Counted from the first letter of the stretch, positions 11,715-23,825 are shown. The stretch is DNA of 64,000 nucleotides from Amorphophallus konjac (GCA_022559845.1 CM040118.1:161902331-161966330); one strand, 5' to 3'. Notes: a model not told the origin generated them from the letters alone. A program made the numbers and translations.

Positions 11715-14700
11715 GATGTTATGCCCTTCTTAAGTGCCCTGAGTTTGTAGAGACCGCCATTGTTTTAGAGGATGATGAGGAACTAGAAGGGGTGTGGAGC
11801 AATGACAGATTAGGTGTATATGAGATCGTAGATGAGAAGGACCCAACCGATGATGAGGAAAGCGATGTGGATGACACTGCCGATCTATACGCACAAGGTT
11901 TGAAGAGGTTTGATGAACCGTCCTCGGCAGTGGATGAACCCACTAAAGAAATTAATCTTGGAATAGTAGAGGATCCCAGGCCCATAATTATTTCTGCTAA
12001 CCTCCCTCCTCAGGTTGAAGAGGAGTTAATCAAGGTATTGAGGGAGTACATCGATTCTTTTGCCTGGTCCTATGAGGACATGTCGGGTCTTGACCCCACG
12101 CTGGTTGAACATCGACTGATCCTTAAACCAGGGGCAACACCCGTTAAACAAAAAGTAAGAAGATTCCACCCACAAATGGCCTTAAGGATAAAGGAAGAAG
12201 TCGATAAATTGCATAAGGCCAGGTTTATCAGAGTTGTGCTATATCCGCAATGGGTGGCAAACATAGTTCTGGTAATGAAGAAAGACGGAAAGATTCAGAT
12301 TTGTATCGATTTCAGGGACTTAAATAAGGCATGTCCGAAAGATGATTTCCCGCTTCCTCACATCGACGTGTTGGTGGATAACACGGCTGGGTATGATGCC
12401 CTCTCGTTTATGGATGGGTATTCTGGTTATAATCAAATCCGTCTTGCTCCTGAAGATCAAGAGAAGACCTCTTTCACCATGCCCTGGGGCACGTACTGCT
12501 ATGTTGTTATGCCATTTGGATTAAAGAATGCAGGTGCCACGTATTAGCGGGTAATGATGGCTATCTTCCATGATATGATACGCGTGTATATGGAAGCCTA
12601 TGTGGACGATATCCTGGTGAAATCAAGGTCTAAAGAAGAACACCCCATCATTTTAGCCAAGGTGTTGCAAAGGGCTAGGGAGTACAAATTAAAGATGAAT
12701 CCAAAGAAGTGTGTATTTGGATTCGCATCCGGGAAACTGCTCAGGTTTATAGTCAGTAAGCGGGGGATTTAGATCGATCCGAGCAAAGCCAAGGCCGTTA
12801 TGGAAATGCCGCCACCTAAGAACATCACGGAACTTAGAGGTTTGATTAGGCGCTTGCAATTCATTAGAAGATTCATATCTCAACATTCGTAAAGGTGCCA
12901 CCCATTCTACGAATTGTTAAAGGCGGGAGCTAAATTTGAATGGAATGAACACTGCCAAAAGGCCTATGAGGATCTTAAGGTTTATCTTTCTAATCCCCCG
13001 GTTCTATAACCACCCGTCCCTGGGAAACCCCTGATCCTATACATTTCTGTTATTGAGGACTCCCTAGGAGCTGTCCTGGCTCAAGTGGATGATGAAGGAA
13101 GGGAAAGGGCAGCATACTACCTTTCGAGGTTGTGTAATCCCGTTGAATCCAGATATACTGCCATGGAGAAGACCTGTGCAGCGCTAGTGTGGGTAGCTCA
13201 GAAACTCAAACACTATTTTCTTGCCCATGAGGTTAAGCTGATCTCTAGAATGGACCCCATTCATTACATGTTAGAAAAACTTGTCCTTTCTAGCCGATTA
13301 GCTCACTGGCAGAGCTTCCTTTCCCAATTTGATATCACCTTCATTGTTCAGAAAGCGATCAAGGGATACGCGATTGCTGAACATCTCGCTCATTCTCCTA
13401 TCTCCCGCACTGATTCGATTCAGGACGAGTTTCCTGATGAACACTTGGCTGTAATCACTCATCTTCCCTTTTGGTCTCTTCACTTCGACGGTGCTCTCAA
13501 CTCTCAGGGTCGTGGAATCAGCACCGTTCTCCTCACTCCGGAAGGAGTGACCATCCCTATCGCCTATCAACTCTCTTTTCCTGCCACTAATAACATAGCC
13601 GAGTATGAGGCTCTCCTTGCCGGTCTGAAGCATGCCTACCTTATGGGAGCATGATACCTTAACATCATAGGAGACTCTCAATTGGTGCTGCGTCAAGTTC
13701 TATCAACTTATTGCACCCGTGACCCCAAGCTCAAGCCCTATCAAGATTTGGTCACGCTCTTGGCTAGGCAATTCCGGAAGCTCATCCACATTCATACTCC
13801 TCGTTCTCAGAATATCATGGCCGATGCACTTGCATCGCTCGCTTCCTCTCTTTCATTCCCCCTCAGTCGCGCCACTGAGACCATTATGGTCCAGTGGATG
13901 GATGCTCCTTCCCTTCAGGATCCTTGGTTCGATACCCTTAGGAAGGCTGTGGAGAAGAAAGCTGAGAAAGAAGATTTGAAGGAAGTTTCATTAACTTAGC
14001 TCGAGGAGATTATAGAAGAAGAGGAGTTGCCGTGGTACCATGAGATAGAGCAGTATTGTAGGGATGGTTCCTTTCCCGAGACGGCGAACACCGTGCAGCG
14101 CAAGGCCATTAGAAGAGTCGCCTCCAGATACACGATTATTGTTGGAGAATTGTATAGGCGGGCTCTTAATGGAGTTCTAATGAGGTGTTTGGATGACGAT
14201 GAGGCTTGGAAGGTAGTAGAAGCCGCTCACTTCAGTGAGTGTGGAGGACACGTAAATGGGCAGGCGTTGGCGAAGAAGATTCTTAGGCAGGGCTATTACT
14301 GGCCAACCCTAGAGAAGACTGTTCCACCTATGTCCGTAGGTGTCTTCAATGCCAGCTTCATACCGATAAAATCCACGCTCCGGCTTCTTCCCTCCATCCT
14401 CTTTCTGCTCCTTGGCCATTCTCGATGTGGGCCTTTGATATCATTGGACCACTTGGTGACCCTAATGCTCAGGTTAAATAGAAGTCCTTCATTCTGACGG
14501 CTACAGAGTACTTCACCAAGTGGGCAGAAGCTGAAGCTTATGCAGAAATCAAAGCCACCACAGTATGGCGCTTCATCCTCAAGAATATCATCTCGTGATT
14601 TGGAGTGCCAAGTGATATCGTTACAGACAATGGGTCTCAATTTGTTCCTCAAGAACTTCGCGACCTCTGTAAGAAATTTAACATTGCATTGCATCACTCA

Positions 14701-15291
14701 TCACCATGCTACCCTTAAGGTAATGGCCAAGCTGAGGCCACGAACAAAACCCTTCTTAAAATCATTAAGAAAACATGCGAGTCGCACAAATTTGTGGGTT
14801 GGGCTGACAAACTTGTAGAAGCTCTATGGGCTTATCGCACCTCCGTCCGTACTCCCACGGGGAAAACTCCTTTCGCCCTTACCTACGGGATGGAGGCAGT
14901 ACTCCCGTACGAGATCTTGACCCCTTCCCTAAGAGTGCAGCTAGACAAAGAACTTAATCTCGACGAGCGTCGAGAGGCGTTGCTAGTCCAACTGGAACTC
15001 TTAGATGAGAAGAGGTTTAACGCGGCCAATCATGTTTCGGTTTACCAAAAATGTGTCTCGCGATATTTTCAAAAGAATGTTATTGAAAGAAAGTTCCAAG
15101 TGGGTAATGTAGTTTTGAAACATAAATTTATCAGATCAGCAGGTCCCAGGTCTAAGCTGCAACCCAACTGGGAAGGGCCGTTTGTAGTTAAGGAAGTCTA
15201 TCCTAGTAACGCGTATTGTTTAGTCAACGCGGAGGGTGAAGAACTGCTGAATCCGTGGAATGGGCTATATTTAAAACGTTTTTATCCATAG
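11715..15291 (+). pseudogene. Tat-lineage pol: RT, RNase H, additional RNase H, integrase
   Basis: Reverse transcriptase at about 12080-12800 with NIVLVMKKDGKIQICIDFRDLN, SFMDGYSGYNQI and YVDDILVKS; the DGYSGYNQI form is typical of the Tat/Athila branch. RNase H follows (about 13000-13400). A second RNase H at about 13470-13830 begins WSLHFDGALNSQGRG and includes NIAEYEALLAGLKHA, IIGDSQLVL and QNIMADALAS; an extra (archaeal-type) RNase H is diagnostic of Tat/Ogre. Integrase: zinc finger AAHFSECGGH, core FDIIGPLGD, IVTDNGSQF and NGQAEATNKT, then the C-terminal region ending at 15291. Stops at about 12545, 12770, 12891, 13007, 13654, 13999, 14480, 14597 and 14717 and a one-base frameshift near 14312 inactivate it. 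The start of this pol is cut by the Tekay array. Confidence 0.9.
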
Positions 15292-16064
15292 AGTCAAGCC
15301 AGCAACGGCCCGGCAGCGGGGTGTGCCTTCACTTGATCGCAAAGGGGGATCACCGGTTCAACATTTCACACACTACACGACCCCTCATGGTTCGGTTTCC
15401 CATTCTTTGAGTAACACCGTTTCTCCCTTGGCCATGTTTAGGGGGAAGTGAAAATCCTTATTTTTCTTCTCTCTCGGCTGAAAATAGGGGCAAGTGGTGA
15501 ATAAGGGGGAGAGAACTGATCTAGACCCCCCGATAAAAGAGGTCTCAAACAGGGGCAGTCCGTTATGACCTTATTCTGCAGGTTAAAAGAGCAAGAAAAA
15601 GAAAAAGAAAATAAATAGAGAAAAAGGGGCAAAATCAAAGATCAAAGCTAAAAGCTCACCCAAAGCTCGAAGCTCGAAAGTCTGAAAGTCCCCAAAATAA
15701 TGAAACTAGGCATGGCAAGAGTGGCAGTACAGTTTTCCCGTGGGACGTTATGAGCCCGGTCGTATGCATGCCTAGAGCGGATGTAGGTTCGATGACGGAC
15801 ACAAAGCCCCGGCACAACAGACCAAATTCTTTGAAAAAAGGGGTGTCGTGAAAAGAGCTCAAGCCCTAAAAACCTCTATACATGTTGCCAGCTTTTCTAT
15901 CAAACTCTCTTTTATTTTCCAAGGAATGGATCCCACCCCGGGTATGGCCTCGGCTGAGGCACCGTTAAGCGAAATCGGCCCCGGCCACGGGCGGTCCTTT
16001 ATAACGCACGTTGAACCCAGGAGACCCCAAGTGAGATATGAGGTTCCCCGTCGTCAGGTTTGAG
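15292..16064 (+). other. Tat element untranslated region after integrase
   Basis: No coding sequence recognised. Purine-rich stretches (15430-15620) and sequence without similarity to other parts of the window. Confidence 0.6.
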
Positions 16065-16440
16065 CTGGTTTCAAAAACCAAAAAATCAAATATTTCAAAA
16101 TCCAAAAAATCTAATGTTTCAAAATCTAGAAAAATCAAATAGTTCAAAATCCAAAAAATCAAATATTTCAAAATCCAAAAAAATCTAATGTTTCAAAATC
16201 CAGAAAAATCAAATATTTCAAAATCCAAAAAATCAAATATTTCAAAATCCAAAAAATCAAATATTTCAAAATCCAAAAATTAAATATGTCAAAATTCAAA
16301 AAAAAAAATCAAATATTTTAAAATCTAAAGAAATCAAATATTTCAAAATCCAAAAAAATTAAATATGTCAAAATCCAAAAAAATCAGATATTTCAAAATC
16401 CAAAAAAATCAAATATCTTAAAATCATAAAAAGATTTTCA
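16065..16440 (+). repeat. AT-rich minisatellite in the Tat 3' untranslated region
   Basis: About sixteen imperfect copies of a 22-24 base unit with consensus AAATCAAATATTTCAAAATCC and a variable A-run. Variants with TAATGTTTC or TAAATATGTC alternate early and late in the array. Tandem arrays in this part of Tat/Ogre elements are an established phenomenon and can seed satellite DNA. Confidence 0.9.
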
Positions 16441-16786
16441 TCGTCATGATTTGCATTCCATAGCATGCATTGCATTCATTTCCATTTTGTTACTTGCCTA
16501 TCTAATAAGGCTTACCCCCTTGACCAAAGATCAAGAATCGGTCATTTCCTAACTTGCTACGGGTCAAGGAGTTAAGCCTAAAACAGGTTTAATTTGTTTC
16601 TGTGTGTGCAGGGGCATGTCGAAGTTGAAGGATCAGGCAGTCCGTGACCGTGTGCATTTTGAAGTCATATTCCAACTCACTCAATCACACAAAGCAAAAC
16701 CCAAACTCAAACCAATCAAATCATCAATTTCATTCATATGTCAAAAGCATAAATCTCTACATCAACATCATGGAAAGAAAGGAAAA
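16441..16786. other. Spacer downstream of antisense gene 1
   Basis: No coding signal recognised. Read on the minus strand it is the 3' flank of the gene ending at 16787, including a stretch of repeated TCA/CAA-rich sequence at 16670-16760. Confidence 0.45.
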
Positions 16787-18216
16787 TCACTCAGTCCTCC
16801 GCTGGGCATCCCCGTGGGGACGTATCTCTCTCAGCTCTCTAACATAGGCCTGGCGTGTCGCCGGAATCTCTGCAACCTCTGCTAGTAGAGTAAGCACCCT
16901 GCTCACCTCCCACATGATCAGGGCACTCTTGAGCGCCTGCTCATCCTCCTCAATACCGATCCTTCTCACCCGGAGTGCGGGAAGGTGGGGTAGTGCTGGT
17001 AGAACGGTCCTGGGTAGTCCAACCTGTAGGTAGCACTGGTGCGGGCTGTACATCGCCAGTGCAGTGTCGCTCACTAGCCTCAGATCCAAGCCTGGCCTCC
17101 TAGGAACTCTGACAGTGGTGCTGCGGAGGAAGTCCGGGCACATCACGAACCAATCCAGGGGAAGCCTGTTGATGTGCAGTCGCCACTCGTCCCTGGTCTT
17201 CTTCTCTGCTGTCTTGCACTCTACCTGTGGAGAGAACCCGAACGCACCACCTATGAAGAAGAGGGGGTGACTCCCGAAGATCCTGCTAGCTGAAGTGACA
17301 TCCTCCTTGTGAATGAATTTCATCCTGACACCCATCCAGCACTCTAAGAGTATCATGGAACCAAGGAGAGTACCTCCTAGAGCTGCTAAGGTAAGGCCCT
17401 TGTATAAGTAGGCAAGGACGGCTTGGGAGATAGAAAGACCCTGCCACAGGCCGCTAATGGTGCTAAGAATAGGAATGTCTAGAACGTGGTCAACAGAGGG
17501 GAACAACATAGCCCCGCACAAGCAAATAGACGCGGCCTTGGCTATGGCCTCATCCCACCCGCGCATGTTCCTACAATGTTCAACTACCCACTGGCTAAGA
17601 GGGAGAAGGTGAATCTGACGTGGGCCTATGAAAGTGTGGATGTCGCTGCTGTCTGGTATGAACCCTCCCAGGAAGAGTCTAGGGTCTACAGGGGCAATGG
17701 TGTGACACATTGAGTCTTCCCCTCCCACCTGGGACCTAGGAAAAGAGAAGTAGGTCTCTACCTCCTCTAATAGGATAGTGGCCTCGAATGATGGGAAAAT
17801 GAATGTATGGGTCTGAGGATGCCAGATTTCTACTAAGGCCGAGATGCTATGCCAGTCAAGAGAAAGCTTTGGGTAGTCCTGACATATTACTAAGAGTGGG
17901 TGTAGGCGCCAAGATTTCAGGATGGATATCACTCCTAGGGGAAACGCACGGACCATGGGAGCCATCCACTTTAGAGTGGAATAGCGCCTGGAGCCAGGAA
18001 GAAGCTGAGATGGAGGAAGGAAGAGAGGAAGAGCATGTAAGTGAATGAATAAATTGATTTAAATGAAATCATGCCAAATACCTCTCTCAAAGGGCTCGAG
18101 CTGAGATGACGAGAGATCGTGGTCAGCCGTTGGAGCACTTCCCGCTCCTTCCTGGCCGGCTTTGGCCCTTCATAAGCTACCCCTACCATGGAACTCCCCT
18201 CAAAGGACCTTTTCAT
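16787..18216 (-). CDS. Antisense gene 1 of Tat element: two-exon plant-mobile-domain-like / DUF7745-like protein
   Basis: Exon 1 is 18082-18216 (45 codons from ATG), intron 18005-18081 (77 bases, GTATTT donor, CTCAG acceptor), exon 2 16787-18004. Both exons join in phase 0, giving 450 residues with no stop. The later ATG at 17965 also opens the frame, but the spliced start keeps the reading frame continuous. Around residue 106 is WHPQTHTFIFPSFEA, followed by LLEEVETYFSFP; this matches the W-P-T-HTF ... EDV ... LP pattern of plant mobile domain proteins and of the related DUF7745-type ORFs of gypsy elements. A C-terminal helix-rich segment follows. No transposase or polymerase catalytic motif is visible. 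The strand is opposite to the host element. Family assignment is by pattern and moderately sure; biochemical role unknown. Confidence 0.72.
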
Positions 18217-18297
18217 GGTGATTTGATGAAGATCAGCAAGGGTTTGAGGCCCAGAAAGAGGGGTTTGATGTGAGATACGAATTTAGAACCCCCTCCT

Positions 18298-18304
18298 ACT
18301 TATA
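18298..18304 (-). promoter_or_regulatory. Putative TATA box of antisense gene 1
   Basis: Minus strand TATAAGT in the context GCTCTATAAGTAGG, 82 bases before the ATG at 18216. This spacing fits a short 5' leader of about 50 bases. Suggests the antisense gene has its own promoter inside the element. Confidence 0.5.
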
Positions 18305-18740
18305 GAGCTTGAATAGAGGTCTAAACCAACTAGAAGTGAGTCAGGATAGGCCTAGATCGAGTTGGGATAGAGTTGGGGTCAGTTTAGGACGTCTATCTTC
18401 AGGTTGGGACGCTCCAACAGAGTCCCGCTTGAACTCTCAGGCCGTAGCATTAAGCGGTCTATCGAGAGGCCGCCCTATCAGTTAAACGGTCACCTGGCGA
18501 CCGTTCAGAAGCTTTGATACGATTCGTATCCTGGAGGTAGAGTGGTCTGTAATCGACCATTCCGTGAGTCAGACGATCACAATGGAACCGTCCTATTCTT
18601 GGAGCGGCTAATATTAAACCGTTTGCTTACCCTCGTTGAGAGGCTTTGAACGGTCTACAGTATACCGTGTGGAGGTTTGAGTAGTCTCTTTTCGACCATT
18701 TAGGAAGCTGAGGCCCTATTTTAACCTGTTCTCACCTGTA
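18305..18740. repeat. GGTC/GACC hairpin motifs between the antisense genes
   Basis: Scattered imperfect foldbacks with core AACGGTC paired to GACCGTT. Perfect example at 18485-18505: AACGGTC, 7-base loop, GACCGTT. Others near 18540-18560 (TGGTCT / CGACCA) and 18650-18675. The same core recurs at 21560-22100, 22650-22890 and in the 3' LTR at 24060-24480. Confidence 0.7.
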
Positions 18741-19015
18741 TCACTCGAGCTATGGTCTCATCTCTCTTTTGTCGTCTCTCTCTCACTCTGAGTCGGCGTC
18801 TCTCCCTCACTCGAGCTATGGTCTCGTCTCTCTTTTGGCGTCTCTCCCTCACTCAGTTTGGCGTCTCTCTTTTGGCGTCTCTCTCTTACTCTGAGTCGAC
18901 GTCTCTCCCTCACTCCGAGTCGGCGTCTCTCTCTCTCACTCTGTCGTGTCTCTCTCTTCACTCGCTCACTGGCGTCGTCTCTCTCTCGCGCGTGTCCGTC
19001 TCACTCGTGTCGTAG
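18741..19015 (+). repeat. CT-rich tandem repeat (GTCTCTC / TCACTC units)
   Basis: Pyrimidine-rich array with repeats of CTCGAGCTATGGTCTC, GGCGTCTCTC and CACTCTGAGTCGGCG. The larger period is about 75 bases (starts near 18745 and 18812), degenerating to the right. It lies in the 3' flank of antisense gene 2. Open frames through it are repeat artefacts. Confidence 0.8.
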
Positions 19016-19145
19016 TCGTAGTCAGTAAGTCAATGTCAGTCATTTGCATTCATTTATACATTCATACATCCACAAAATCAAAACAAAAAAAGGCATATCA
19101 CTATCATATCATATAATGTACAAAAGGTCGGGTCCCAAGTACAAG

Positions 19146-22100
19146 TCAAGTCTGGCCCTCTCCCTGACCCCCCTCGCTGTCACCGTCGCCCTCGTGCCTC
19201 TTTGGTGGAGGCATCGCTGAGGTCGCCTTGTCGCGATGTTGCCGGCGCCGCTCCTCATCCTCATTCCTCCGGTGGCCGGAAGAACTCGTGAAGTAACTCC
19301 TAATGGAACTGTGCGTGCTGCCGCTCAGGGTCCCGCTCCGCTCTGGCCTCCGGGTCATCTTTTCAAATGCCCGGACCTCACCTCGCAGCTCGGCCGCCTC
19401 TAGCCAAGCCCGCTCCACCTCAGCACGGTATTGCTCCGCCTCCACCGCCCGAACCCGGAGTAGCTCCGTCTCTACTGTCCCCGCGCGGGAATGCTCCATC
19501 TCGGCGAAGAGGCGCGAAGCCTCTACCACGTCGGCTTGCAAGGCGGTAGCCTCGGCACTAAGGCGCTTGGCGTCCTCCCGCAATCGGGCGGTCTCACCTA
19601 GTGACACGGCCAGCTCGGTCGTCTGCATACACAATTCATAGTCAGACAACATCATTTCATAATCATAAGCGTAAGCATTAAAGGGAAGTGTAGTAGTCGC
19701 ATACCCTCTTGGCTAGTGCGGCCTCAGCTGCCTCGGCTCGGGCTACCATCCATGTGAAGTCAGCGACCCGCTCAGCTCAGTCTGCGGGAGTCTGGGTGGA
19801 GGAAGAAGAAGGAGCATCTGTCCCCTGACGCTGGGTCCCCTCGGTGCGCTGCATCCAAAACTCCAGGTCAGTCACATGCATAATCATAAACATTTGCATA
19901 ATTTAAAGAGTTTAGGGTTTTGAAAACTCACCAGTAGAGTCAAGGCCTGGTGGGCCTCGTCGCGCTCACGGATCGTCGAGTGAAGGAGTCCCTATAGCTC
20001 CGCGATCCATCCCTCAGGGTCAATCTGCATTTAGGAAAGTTCCAGACATCAGTGCATAGGCATAATAGAAAGGCATTAAGGTTTAGAAGTCGTACCGGTC
20101 GACGGGCACCACAGAACACCTGGTCCCGGTAGTGCCTGGCGTACGCTATGTAGTACGTCGCGCCGCTCTCTACCCGGGCGGTCACCACTCGCCCACGTGC
20201 TGTCCGTTCTGTAATCTACTCCGTTGCTCGCTCTCTCCAATCCACCACCGTCGCTGCTCCCCGTGGGTGCCGGCTGACGCGCTCCCCTGGCGCTGGAAAC
20301 TTCACCGCTGGCTGTGGAATGCCGGTCGTTCTCATTACCAACCTATAGTAGAGTGGTTCCACCACGTTCATGTAGTGCAGCCACACATCACGTCCTGAGA
20401 AGGCAAGGGCCCCTGCCACCCAGGGCTGACCCTCATGCCCCTTCCCTGCGTAAGGAGTCCACCGTACCTGTCAAGTGAAAGAGTCACATCAGCACCATAA
20501 TCATATAAAATTGCATTTAGTTGAAGGGTTTAAGTTTAGAAACGTACTGAGGTGTACGGTAGAGTGTCCAAGTCATCCTCGAGCTCCCGGACCTGTCGCC
20601 AGAGACCTCCACTCTCTCGAGGTGCGTTCCACCTCCTAGCAATGGGTACCCGGTCCAGGTGGGTCTCCTCGCCTCGTCCGAGCCCACGTAGGTACACGTA
20701 GGCCCACACCTGCATTGCATTCCACCAAAAGTCAGCATATAGCAGTCATAGGAGTCCTGTAACTAGATGCATAGTAAGAGTCAGAATCGTACCTGGAGTA
20801 GAGGGGAGAAGCCCCCAAGCATCGTCCGCCGGGACGTCGAGCTCAACGTGTCAAAAAGGAACGCGAGGACGGCTGCTCCCCACGCGTAATCGCCCACACG
20901 GCAAAGGTCCTGGAGCAGCAGTAGGAAACGAAAGCTGATGACGTCTCCTCGCGTAGCAAACAGTAGTCGGTCGAGCAGCAAAGTCAGGAACCGCCGCAGT
21001 ACTCTGTCCGCCTCTGGTCCCGCTGCAGCTGCTACTCTCGGTCGCGCCAGATCTATCAGCCTCTGTAAATGCTGCTCGGGCAGCTCTCCGGTCGCAATCC
21101 CCGCTCGTCGAAGCCCCAGGCTGTCCTACTGCGCCGCCCGAGCCAGGGTGGTGGACTGCCACTCGAGGTGCAGCAAGCCCAATCCCAGGAGCTCCTGGGC
21201 CATCTCCCGATAGTCAGGATAAGTGCTCCCGCTAACCGGAGACCCATGCACACGTAGGCCAATGAGTCGGGCCACGTCCTCGAGTGTGGAGACCATGTGC
21301 CCCCACGGGAAAAGGAACGTGCGACTCACTGGGTCCCAGCGGTCGTGCAAAGCATAGAGTAGCGGTGTGTCAAACCGGCTAACCTCCACGCTCAGGAACT
21401 TTGAGAATCCCATGACTCTCAGCCTCTCACGCTGGAAGTCGGGCAGCGCGAGGTACACTACCCGAACCTGTAGCCATGAGATCCGGGTCCTACGTTTTCC
21501 CTGCATACATTTAGATTAATTGCATTTTAGTTTAGAATTTTTGGCATTTAATTCAATAATTCACTCTCAGCTCACTGAACGGTCCCTTATGAACCGTTTT
21601 CCCATCCAACGGTTGAGCTATAACCATTTAAATAAGTCCCACGGCTCACCTTAAGCCGTCTCGTTACCTGATATTTGCCCTTAAACGGACCACACTTGGC
21701 CGTTCAATAATAACACGGTCCCCACCTGACAGTGTCCCATCCCTTTCAAGTTGTTGATCATTTGGGTTTGCGCAGTCTGTCGACCGGCCGTCCGGGTTTC
21801 AGCGGTTAGGTTTTAGCCGTTCTATTCCTAAGTGTTCCAGGTTTTGAGCGCACCATGTATGTCCGTCCTAGGTTCCGCGGTCTTATGGAGACCGCTCTAT
21901 TTTCAACGTTTCACATTCTACGCGGACCATCTTGGACCACCCTAATGTCATACGGTTTACATAGAACTGTTCTATGATGTTGATTTGCATTCTTTGAACG
22001 GCCACCCACGGGCTGTGTGTTGTTTGAGCGGTTCGATGGGAACTGCGTTGTTCTGTTGAGCAGTTACTGTTAAACCGCCTTATCACCGTCGTCTCCGACG

Positions 22101-22517
22101 ACGGGAGATCCTCCCCCACCTCCGTTCATGGCCTAAATGGCCTTGCATGGTATGTTTGAGGGGTCATATGCCCCCATCCTCCCCTAAAACTAACATACAT
22201 ACAACAAAAATGGAAATGGGAGGGGGTTTTAGGGCACCTACCTCGGGGTCCCGTGGCCTCTTGGCCGGCCTCTCCGCCGGTGCGTCCTCCCTGGCGTCCC
22301 CGTCCCCGGGCACGATCGTCCCCGGCTTTTCTCCGGCTTCGGGCGGTGGTGGGAGTGCGTCTCCCTCAGCCGTGGACGTCACCGGCACCTCCTCCGGCGG
22401 TGGTTCATCGGTTCTCGCGGCCACGGCGACGGTCATCGGCGGCGACGACGGCGGCGGCGGTGGGGCGTTGTCCTCTCCGGCCATCTCAGGGCGTCTAGCT
22501 TGATGTTTTTGGCGCAT
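19146..22517 (-). pseudogene. Antisense gene 2 of Tat element: seven-exon plant mobile domain gene with coiled-coil tail
   Basis: Exons on the minus strand: 22242-22517, 20793-21500, 20548-20709, 20096-20467, 19932-20024, 19705-19848, 19146-19622. Every intron has GT and AG ends, every exon is a multiple of three and all joins are phase 0, about 743 codons in all. Exon 1 is Pro/Ala-rich (a second ATG at 22484 gives MAGEDNAPPPPP). Exons 2-4 carry the plant mobile domain pattern: RWDPVSRTFLFPWGHM near residue 146, TLEDVARLIGL, VGDYAWGAAVLAFLF near 294, LLQ joined to VWAYVY, and VRWTPYAG near 383. Exons 6-7 are Ala/Glu/Arg-rich coiled coil. Four in-frame stops (TAG 21126-21128, TAG 20216-20218, TAG 19992-19994, TGA 19777-19779) mark it as decayed. 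PMD proteins in plants include the nuclear MAIN/MAIL1 group and many transposon-carried copies. The last exon could end differently; the PMD call is strong. Confidence 0.82.
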
Positions 22518-23813
22518 GGACGAAGGTGAGAGACAAAGGAGATGGAGGTAGAGTGGGCAAGGAAGAGATGGGAGAGTAGAGTGGGAGGGGGTGGCGTCGT
22601 TACGGTTGAGAGGAGGTGGGAGGAGGGAGATGAAGTGTTTTTCTTGTTTAAACGTCGCCAGTATTGCGCGGTCTATCGCCAGACCGTCCCCAATGTTGAG
22701 CGGTCCTCATCTGACCGTTTATATACCAACGGCACTTTGCATTGAGTGGCTAGAATTTGGCCATTCGTTTTATTGCACGGTCTGATTTAGGGCCACGTGG
22801 CTTCGCGTTCAGGTTTAAATGGCGCATGGTTGAACGGTGCTAGATGAGCCGTTCTATGGTTTGAGCGGTCCATTTTAGGCCGTTCATGTGCTTGAATGTG
22901 GTTCGTCTCCTTCAATGCTTCATTCTATGATTCATTTGATTTGATGATATATATTGATAATTCTTTTTACAGCATCAACTTCATTTGCCGTTTCGCCTGC
23001 ACAGGTAAGTCAGGTATGGCTTTCTATCCCTATACCCCTAATTGCATTAATATATGGTACTATACTATATTATCTCGAGAACCAGTTGGTTACTCGCATG
23101 TTCCAGGATCTGATGTTCCCCTTTAACAAAAACGATGATGATCCAGGTTCACATGTTTAATCTCCGGATAGGCCGTTAGGTTGGGAAAACCTGGGGAGGA
23201 TGGTTCTATTCTGCACGCTATGGTTGCGGATAGTGTCTTGACTCTGATTCTTCCAGTCTAGCAATATTATTCTTGAGTATTTTATATTTTGTCCTTTCTT
23301 TGCATTTGTTTTAATGATTTCTTTTATTTTAGCCCAGCATCCATCATACGCATCTTTTAAGCATTCATGACCCATGGTTTTCCTGCTAATGTCCCATCAG
23401 TGATGGCTAGCTATGTGTTTAGTGTTCGAGTAAGCGGAACAATTCCACTTTGAGTTGGAAGGTTCTCTCTGGTTTGTTCACTTGGTTTGGTTGATTAAGA
23501 GGCCCCTATCTGGAGTTTTAGTCCGTTTCTTTTTCGCTATTTATTTTGGTCTCCTCATTGGTCCGATGGATTGTGTCCCCTACGAGGTTGATCGTGTGTT
23601 TCCTTTTAGTTAGTTAGTCCCTCCAGACTGGTGTCGCTTTTGATCTAACTATGCCTTGTGGTTGATTCAGAGTTTTTCAAAAAATTCCTATCGCTCGTTG
23701 GCAAAACGGGTGTCGTTTTACCTTAACGCCCGCTTTTCAATCCGCTTCGCTTCGTTTCTGCTTCATCTCCATGTTCCATTTCGCTTTCGCTTCACCTCCG
23801 CTCGCTCCCCTGT
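22518..23813. other. Noncoding region between antisense gene 2 and the 3' LTR
   Basis: Left part (22650-22890) has more GCGGTC/GACCGTT motifs. The right part is AT-rich then pyrimidine-rich (23690-23810, repeated CGCTTC/TTTCGC). No supported gene. By position 22518-22640 should hold the leader of antisense gene 2, but I see no clear TATA box there. Confidence 0.5.
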
Positions 23814-23825
23814 AAAGAGGACGTT

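Noticed and set aside
22147..22503. Plus-strand open frame opposite exon 1 of antisense gene 2
   Set aside because: Mirror of the Pro/Ala-rich exon; only the minus strand has splice sites that lead into the PMD exons.
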